Shown: positions 7,831-11,974 of the stretch, one piece after another
Numbering within the stretch: position 1 is the stretch's first letter
Layout of the letters: the number at the start of each line of letters is the position of its first letter
NCBI GenBank assembly: GCA_946481195.1
Contig: CAMLNG010000061.1
Location: 1 to 11,974, forward strand
Direction: 5' to 3'
DNA: 11,974 nucleotides
Source: an uncultured Chromatiaceae bacterium
GTDB taxonomy: Bacteria > Pseudomonadota > Gammaproteobacteria > Enterobacterales > Alteromonadaceae
Translations under genes and position numbers: made by a program
Notes under the pieces: generated by a model
Told to the model about the DNA's origin: nothing
What the model saw: only the letters and a program-made list of their open reading frames with translations
The model's database searches: none

Positions 7831-7857
7831 CTGTCAGGCTAAAACTACTACTGACAG
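7831..7857 (-). promoter_or_regulatory. Inverted repeat across the predicted PEP-CTERM transcription start
   Basis: CTGTCAG (7831-7837) and CTGACAG (7851-7857) are perfect 7-bp inverted arms around 13 bases. The start predicted from the sigma-54 promoter (about 7853) falls in one arm, so only part of the repeat would be in the transcript. A DNA operator is therefore more likely than an RNA hairpin. The function is inferred. Confidence 0.35.
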
Positions 7858-7863
7858 ATATAA

Positions 7864-7880
7864 AGCAACTCATGTGCCAA
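7864..7880 (-). promoter_or_regulatory. Sigma-54 (RpoN) promoter of the PEP-CTERM gene
   Basis: Read on the minus strand, this is TTGGCAC-ATGAG-TTGCT. The invariant -24 GG (7878-7877) and -12 GC (7866-7865) are exactly 10 bases apart, and all but one base of the TGGCACG-N4-TTGC consensus match. The start would fall near 7853, giving a leader of about 62 bases. The PEP-CTERM system's PrsK/PrsR two-component pair is of the sigma-54-dependent kind, so control of this gene by PrsR is a natural inference. PrsR itself is not in the window. Confidence 0.85.
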
Positions 7881-7935
7881 CTTTTATTTTTATTTAAAAT
7901 CATCAACTTACATGAAATCCAAAATGCTTTTATTT

Positions 7936-9594
7936 TCATTCTGTAAATTTTTCTGACGATTCCGCGATATAACGCCCCGGCGACAATATTCCTTTTGGAT
8001 CTAATGCCAGTTTCAGATCTGCCAGCACACTGAGATAAGTGGCGTCACCAAAACGCGTTATCTCTGCCATTTTGTTCACATCAGTGCGGTATGGATAAAA
8101 GCCTTGTGCAAACATCAGCTGATAGAGCTGGTCCCGACATTGCACTGCCAGCTCGTCCCATGAATTACCATTTGGTGCTACAGCAGACCTGTCAAAAGAA
8201 ATACTGACGACCGCATCGATACAACGCTCATTTAATAAAGTCAGTGTGACTGCCGGTTCAAAGCCATAGGCTGGTAAAACCTTTTCGACTATTTGCATTA
8301 ATTCTCTGGCATTTTTTGGGTCAGCTGGTGCCACAAAGGCGCTCCAGATTAGGCCGACTTTATCTTTATCCATCTCAAACTGGCCGTCCGGCGCCTGCTT
8401 CATCCGCCAATATGAGCTGGTTAAAAACTGCGCGCTGGGTTGTCCTTTCATCATGTCGTGTACCGGGCGAAGTACTTTTAGCATTCCCGGCAAATCCATG
8501 CGGGTAATAAAGGCGATAGGCTTTTGAAATATTTCGATAAAACGTAATAACTCATCACTGATAAAATTGAGACGGGCCCCTTTCACCTGCTTTAATGCCT
8601 TGCGCACCTGTGCTCTGGCATTGGCAACTTGTTCTTTAGTGCCATACAAAGCACCTGACACATTCCAGGTACCAACCTGCCACTGTTTTTTTAACTGCTC
8701 GGTGACGCCTGCGGGCAGCGGATACTGGACTTCACCAGATTTAAATAGTGGCCAGGGATATTGCTGCATCCCGCCTAAGACTCTGTATGCATTGGCAATG
8801 TGCGGCAAACTGGTGATCACACCACTACGTTTTAACGGAACCAACGCCGCGACTATTTGTTCCAATGCGGCTTCGCTGGCCGCTGACAGGTAAAACGCTA
8901 CAAACTTTTCCGGCTTTGGCATCAACCAGATAGTCATACTCAGAACGATACCCAGATTCGATTGAAGAAACAGCTGATCCAGCGCCGGCCCCAACCCCCA
9001 TTTGTACATGCCACTTGCCTTTGCGCCAGGAAAACGGCCAAAACCGGTTTTGATAATTCTGCCGTCAGCCAGCAAGACTTCCATTGCGCCGATAAAATTG
9101 GCATGTTCACCGTAAGGTGTATGGCCAAAGCCCCGCTCTACGGTATTGCCGACAATACTGCAGTCCGGATGTGAGCCAGTGCAATCCATCCAATCGTTGC
9201 CGCCCTGCGCTTTGAGATACTCAGCCAACTGGCGCTGGGTAACCCCTGCTCCTACGGTTACCAGATGGTGCCTCGGGTCGTAGTCAGAGATTTCATTCAG
9301 ACGATGTAAGTCCAGCAACACGGCACATTTTGAACTGGGCGCTCGCGAGCCATACCCCCAATTTTTACCGGAACTAATTGTATAAAGCGGGATCCCGTGC
9401 TCTCGGGCAATTGCGACTGTGGCAACCACCTGCTGTTTAGACGGGCGTAAGATAGCAAGAACGGCGGAGTCCGTCGGCAAGGTCGCCGTTGCAGCGAGCT
9501 GTAAACTTTGACTGCTAGTGACTACATGGGCTTCACCCAACAACAGCTGCCACTGCGATATTGCTGTGCCGATATCAAACTGTTCCACATCCAT
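7936..9594 (-). CDS. FAD-dependent oxidoreductase of the vanillyl-alcohol oxidase / p-cresol methylhydroxylase family
   Basis: This 552-residue protein closely follows the flavoprotein subunit of 4-cresol dehydrogenase and vanillyl-alcohol oxidase. Residues 74-86 (SSGKNWGYGSRAP) form the FAD-binding PP-loop. The run VGNTVERGFGHTPYGEH (about 148-164), MEVLLADGRIIKTGFG (about 171-186), and WGLGPALDQLFLQSNLGI (about 199-216) with WLMPKP are hallmark segments. The C-terminus has YPYRTD and a closing DPKGILSPGRY. These enzymes oxidise phenolic side chains, sometimes with FAD bound covalently to Tyr or His; I cannot place that residue by eye. There is no signal peptide and no cytochrome c partner gene next to it, unlike p-cresol methylhydroxylase, so it is probably cytoplasmic and may use oxygen or another acceptor. 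AAGGAG six bases before the ATG gives a strong start. It lies between the acyltransferase (66 bp gap) and the PEP-CTERM gene on one strand. The substrate is unknown. Confidence 0.85.
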   Translation of the reverse strand: MDVEQFDIGTAISQWQLLLGEAHVVTSSQSLQLAATATLPTDSAVLAILRPSKQQVVATVAIAREHGIPLYTISSGKNWGYGSRAPSSKCAVLLDLHRLNEISDYDPRHHLVTVGAGVTQRQLAEYLKAQGGNDWMDCTGSHPDCSIVGNTVERGFGHTPYGEHANFIGAMEVLLADGRIIKTGFGRFPGAKASGMYKWGLGPALDQLFLQSNLGIVLSMTIWLMPKPEKFVAFYLSAASEAALEQIVAALVPLKRSGVITSLPHIANAYRVLGGMQQYPWPLFKSGEVQYPLPAGVTEQLKKQWQVGTWNVSGALYGTKEQVANARAQVRKALKQVKGARLNFISDELLRFIEIFQKPIAFITRMDLPGMLKVLRPVHDMMKGQPSAQFLTSSYWRMKQAPDGQFEMDKDKVGLIWSAFVAPADPKNARELMQIVEKVLPAYGFEPAVTLTLLNERCIDAVVSISFDRSAVAPNGNSWDELAVQCRDQLYQLMFAQGFYPYRTDVNKMAEITRFGDATYLSVLADLKLALDPKGILSPGRYIAESSEKFTE

Positions 9595-9619
9595 CCATTG
9601 CTCCTTGAATCAACAAAAA

Positions 9620-9640
9620 CGGCAGTCAATATGACTGCCG
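9620..9640 (-). terminator. Rho-independent terminator between acyltransferase and flavoprotein
   Basis: CGGCAGTCA (9620-9628) pairs perfectly with TGACTGCCG (9632-9640) around a 3-base loop. On the minus strand the stem is followed at once by TTTTTG, so it should end or attenuate transcripts coming from the acyltransferase before the flavoprotein gene, whose ribosome site starts only about 15 bases further on. Confidence 0.8.
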
Positions 9641-9660
9641 CTATAACCCTGCAAACACCA

Positions 9661-10539
9661 TTAATTTTGTGCGGAGACCATTTTCGCCGGCTCTTTTACC
9701 GGTTCCAGCGGTCCATCAGTGAAACCGTGTTCTTTCACCGAATTTGCCAATGATTTTTCTATTTCCCGCAGTAATCGTTTGAATCCCGGCGAGAGGCCAT
9801 CAAACAACATAGGCTTATTGATATAAAACGGTGCCCGACGGCCGTGATATTCGATCACAGGTCCGATTTGATGAAACTTAATACCCACAAAAGCCAGGCT
9901 TCGGGCTAAACGTGGTTCCATCATCACAAAAGCATGTTCTTTGTGAGCATGAAATGCGGTCGATGCCGCAGCAAAATAAAGACAAATCGCAATGTAAGGG
10001 AAACAGCGCAACTCATTTTCCGAATAAGCTTCGACGTTAATCGCACCTGTTGCAGCGCCTTTAAATTTATCAATTTCGCGGCGACGGAATTGCTCAAGCA
10101 CCGCCAATCGTGAAATTTCGCAAATCTTATTCCGTGGAAAAGCTGCCGGACTGTATTCATGGTCAGTGATCGAATGCATACAGAATTTCTCGATTGGCAG
10201 AAGCTCTGTATCATTGGATGACGTAATCAAACGCACTGTACCAGCCATGTTGCCGGATGACATGTGTTTGACAAAACAGTGAATGGAATGGGCATCAAAA
10301 TCATCAACTTCAACCCGGTCAGGCCTTTCAGCTTCAAACTTCAGCTCTTCACAATAAACCTGATGACGCACATTGTAGACTTTTTGCTTTAACTCTTCGG
10401 TCAGTGCCAGCTGCGGTTGTAAAAATTGAGAAAAATGCTTGGAAATATTGCTCGCGTTATTGCTGACCATTACTCCAATGGCCTTTTTTACCAGATTCCC
10501 GACAATTGGCAGATCTTGTAATTTCTTTAAATGCTTCAT
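9661..10539 (-). CDS. PEP-CTERM/exosortase system-associated acyltransferase
   Basis: This 292-residue protein belongs to the GNAT-fold group that includes LuxI-type synthases and FeeM N-acyl amino acid synthases and is best matched by the PEP-CTERM/exosortase-associated acyltransferase family. Residues 55-66 (YNVRHQVYCEEL) give the conserved R58/Y62/E65 start of the acyl-accepting site. DDFDAHSIHCFV (79-90) and GNMAGTVRLI (96-105) are the next conserved strands. CEISRLAVLEQFRRREID (140-157) is the signature Glu-x-SRL segment. The protein has no signal peptide. Enzymes of this group usually move an acyl chain from acyl carrier protein to an amine; the acceptor here is unknown. The gene sits between a patatin-like lipase upstream and a flavoprotein downstream, with its own promoter candidate at the patatin stop codon and a terminator after its stop codon. 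A short AGG before the ATG is a modest ribosome site. Confidence 0.88.
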   Translation of the reverse strand: MKHLKKLQDLPIVGNLVKKAIGVMVSNNASNISKHFSQFLQPQLALTEELKQKVYNVRHQVYCEELKFEAERPDRVEVDDFDAHSIHCFVKHMSSGNMAGTVRLITSSNDTELLPIEKFCMHSITDHEYSPAAFPRNKICEISRLAVLEQFRRREIDKFKGAATGAINVEAYSENELRCFPYIAICLYFAAASTAFHAHKEHAFVMMEPRLARSLAFVGIKFHQIGPVIEYHGRRAPFYINKPMLFDGLSPGFKRLLREIEKSLANSVKEHGFTDGPLEPVKEPAKMVSAQN

Positions 10540-10674
10540 AAAAACCTGACAATATCCTCAATGTTCAACTGAGATAGCCAACCGCTACTGCGATACGACT
10601 CTCTTTCCCTATGCGTCAACAGTCTTTGCGTCATTGTCCGTAGACCTGCTACTGCTGATCTCAGGTTCTGCTCT
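10540..10674 (-). other. Leader region of the acyltransferase gene
   Basis: From the promoter candidate upstream, the transcript would carry a leader of about 128 bases before the ATG. ACCTG and CAGGT arms (about 10650-10667) can pair, and no known riboswitch was recognised. TTGACG (about 10614-10619) could act as a second -35, but the -10 after it (TATCGC) is poor. Confidence 0.25.
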
Positions 10675-10702
10675 AGTATAGAAAATCCGGACTCTATGAC
10701 AA
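10675..10702 (-). promoter_or_regulatory. Sigma-70 promoter for the acyltransferase, overlapping the patatin stop codon
   Basis: On the minus strand TTGTCA (10702-10697) and TATACT (10680-10675) each match five of six consensus bases, with a 16-base spacer. The -35 abuts the patatin stop codon (10694-10696). This is the best sigma-70 match seen in the window. Transcription would start near 10668. Confidence 0.6.
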
Positions 10703-11575
10703 ACCAAAACACCGTTCTCTTTGATTTACTGCAAGATCTGGGCGAATCCAACCCAATTTATGTGGAATCACTTGCATCGTTGTATCATAGCCCTGTCGCA
10801 AGAGTTCCTCTTTTTTCCCCACTGGCAGCGCAAAATCAACGGACGAGACATCGCCGGTATTGATGAGCACTGTGTTATGCCAATATTGTGCGTGAACATA
10901 CTCACGCGACATAGCGTTCATAAACGTTTGAATTAACATGAGAATATATGAAACCAGCGGGAATAGTCTACGTTTGCTGATCGGTTTATCCTCGCCTTCG
11001 CTTTTCAGCCGGAAACAGACCACCGGCACATTACGCCCGGACCAGTCCTGATGCAGTGCATCTTCCGCCAGGATCACGCCATCCGCCATGACATGATTCT
11101 CGAAAGTTTTGAACGAAAACAACAGCGGAATTGACATGGAATAACGGACAGCTTCTGAGACTTTCATCTGCGGTGTACGGGCCTTATTAAATACAACGGG
11201 ACCGCCGCCGTTGATATCAGTCGCCAGTACGTGTAAGTCGAGCACTAAATCACAGAAACGCGCGCCCTCTAGTTGTGCATCCATCCAACGCTCGAAGGTG
11301 TCGCCGCTGGACAAACCACCGGTCCGGATTAAATTCATCAGTGAAAAACCACGGAACTGTTTAAAATCTGTATGTAAGGCCAGATTTTTCATCTGGTCGA
11401 TCGACTTTCCGGCAGCAACCATAGCTGCAACTATACTGCCGCCTGACACCCCTACCAGACTACGAAAATCCAGATGCAGGTCATTCAGAGCTTTTAATAT
11501 GCCGACATAACAAGGTAGTCGGGTACCGCCGCCGGAAAAAATCGGCACTATTTCATGTGATTGCAGTTGTGTCAT
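10694..11575 (-). CDS. Patatin-like phospholipase family protein
   Basis: This is a 293-residue lipid acyl hydrolase with a Ser-Asp catalytic dyad. Counted from the chosen start, FSGGGTR (13-19) is the oxyanion glycine loop, VGVSGGS (41-47) holds the nucleophile S44 in GxSxG, and MADGV (163-167) holds the catalytic D165 in a DG motif. All active-site parts are present. An earlier in-frame start would add 44 residues but would overlap the divergent protease start, and that extension (CFNSSICNKLNPCW...) does not look like patatin. The ATG at 11573-11575, five bases after GGTGG, opens directly into the conserved strand (SHEIVPIFSGGG) and is preferred. There is no signal peptide, so it should be cytoplasmic. 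It frees fatty acids from phospholipid or other esters. The neighbouring acyltransferase suggests a shared lipid pathway, but its own promoter argues for separate control. Confidence 0.85.
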   Translation of the reverse strand: MTQLQSHEIVPIFSGGGTRLPCYVGILKALNDLHLDFRSLVGVSGGSIVAAMVAAGKSIDQMKNLALHTDFKQFRGFSLMNLIRTGGLSSGDTFERWMDAQLEGARFCDLVLDLHVLATDINGGGPVVFNKARTPQMKVSEAVRYSMSIPLLFSFKTFENHVMADGVILAEDALHQDWSGRNVPVVCFRLKSEGEDKPISKRRLFPLVSYILMLIQTFMNAMSREYVHAQYWHNTVLINTGDVSSVDFALPVGKKEELLRQGYDTTMQVIPHKLGWIRPDLAVNQRERCFGLS

Positions 11576-11687
11576 ACTGGCCACCAAGACATCATGCATC
11601 TGCCACTGAACTGAGAGTTTCAGTATGTACCAATTTAATAAAGATGCGAATTCGATTTTAGTCCAGCATGGATTGAGCTTGTTGCAA
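11576..11687. other. Divergent control region between patatin and protease genes
   Basis: This 112 bp gap must hold the promoters for both outward-reading genes. On the minus strand TTCGCA-N17-CATACT (within about 11620-11652) is a weak sigma-70 candidate for the patatin gene. No convincing pair was found for the protease and no clear operator repeat was seen. Confidence 0.3.
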
Positions 11688-11974
11688 ATGGAACTGTTAA
11701 AACACATTCGTTGGTCAATAGCAGTTAAATTACTGATATTGTTTATGTTTTCCCCGACTTACGCGACATCTGACCTGCCCGCACAGATCGCCAAGCTCAA
11801 ACCATCTGTTGTAGCCATTGCCTTATATAATCCAACTGCGGCGCCGCGCTTAAAACTATTGGGTTCAGGATTTGTCGTCAGCCCCGGTAACTTAGTGGTG
11901 ACGAACTTCCACGTGATCAGTACCCCGGCGGATATCGCTAAAAACGAAACCTATGTTGTGTTATCAGGCCACGG
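11688..11974 (+). CDS. Secreted trypsin-like serine protease, N-terminal part only
   Basis: The first 95 residues are visible; the gene runs off the right edge. The N-terminus (MELLKHIRWSIAVKLLILFM, then FSPTYATSD) is a signal peptide with a likely cut after about residue 27. The mature part reads QIAKLKPSVVAIALYN, then LLGSGFVVSPGNLVVTNFHV (residues about 57-76). The GSGF strand and the TNFHV segment with its catalytic His (about residue 75) are the standard opening of DegP/HtrA-like and other S1-family bacterial proteases. The Asp and Ser of the triad lie outside the window, so activity cannot be confirmed. The ribosome site is weak (GAG about ten bases upstream). It diverges from the patatin-like gene. 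No link to the exosortase genes can be shown. Confidence 0.75.
   Translation, partial: MELLKHIRWSIAVKLLILFMFSPTYATSDLPAQIAKLKPSVVAIALYNPTAAPRLKLLGSGFVVSPGNLVVTNFHVISTPADIAKNETYVVLSGH

Noticed and set aside
10565..10590. Second sigma-54-like site before the acyltransferase (TTGGC...TTGA on the minus strand)
   Set aside because: The -24 GG and the -12 element are 11 bases apart, and the -12 reads GA rather than GC; sigma-54 spacing is strict.
11576..11707. 44-residue N-terminal extension of the patatin-like protein
   Set aside because: It overlaps the divergent protease start, has no family resemblance, and a better-placed ATG leads straight into the conserved first strand.
1..11974. CRISPR array, tRNA, rRNA or intact insertion sequence
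   Set aside because: I looked for regular spaced repeats, tRNA-like cloverleaf arms, rRNA-like tracts and transposase motifs and saw none that hold up.

Overview
This window comes from a Gram-negative, PEP-CTERM/exosortase-bearing gammaproteobacterium. Base composition is moderate, and the lipoprotein, signal-peptide and sigma-54 signals are typical of the class. The gene set resembles aquatic Alteromonadales/Chromatiales such as Rheinheimera, but that genus guess rests on memory of similar loci and is weak. No exosortase gene lies inside the window. The genes present are those that usually accompany exosortase A (XrtA/EpsH) and its exopolysaccharide cluster, so the exosortase probably lies beyond the left edge or elsewhere in the genome.

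Left block (1-3624): a minus-strand run holds an AMP-forming acyl-CoA ligase, a LysA-like PLP decarboxylase that overlaps it by 14 bp, and the N-terminus of a membrane-anchored beta-helix protein that runs off the window. Across a 143 bp divergent control region lies a small acyl carrier protein on the plus strand. Ligase, carrier and decarboxylase form a complete set for activating a small acid or amino acid, loading it on the carrier and decarboxylating it. The product is unknown.

Centre (3683-6946): the carrier gene is followed by prsT, a 918-residue TPR lipoprotein of the PEP-CTERM system, closed by a clear rho-independent terminator. About 430 bp without a convincing gene follows, ending in a second terminator that serves the next, convergent gene.

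Right block (6973-11575, all minus strand): a secreted THxN-type PEP-CTERM substrate with a near-perfect sigma-54 promoter; a vanillyl-alcohol-oxidase/p-cresol-methylhydroxylase-type flavoprotein; the PEP-CTERM/exosortase-associated acyltransferase, a LuxI/FeeM-like GNAT enzyme; and a patatin-like lipase. A terminator hairpin separates acyltransferase from flavoprotein, and a sigma-70-like promoter at the end of the patatin gene should drive the acyltransferase. At the right edge a secreted trypsin-like protease begins in the opposite direction.

Taken together, the window pairs a sorting substrate with accessory enzymes thought to act on lipids, acyl groups or exopolysaccharide. The most interesting points are the carrier/ligase/decarboxylase trio, the orphan flavoprotein next to the substrate and acyltransferase, the substrate's sorting signal that lacks the usual Glu, and its sigma-54 promoter.
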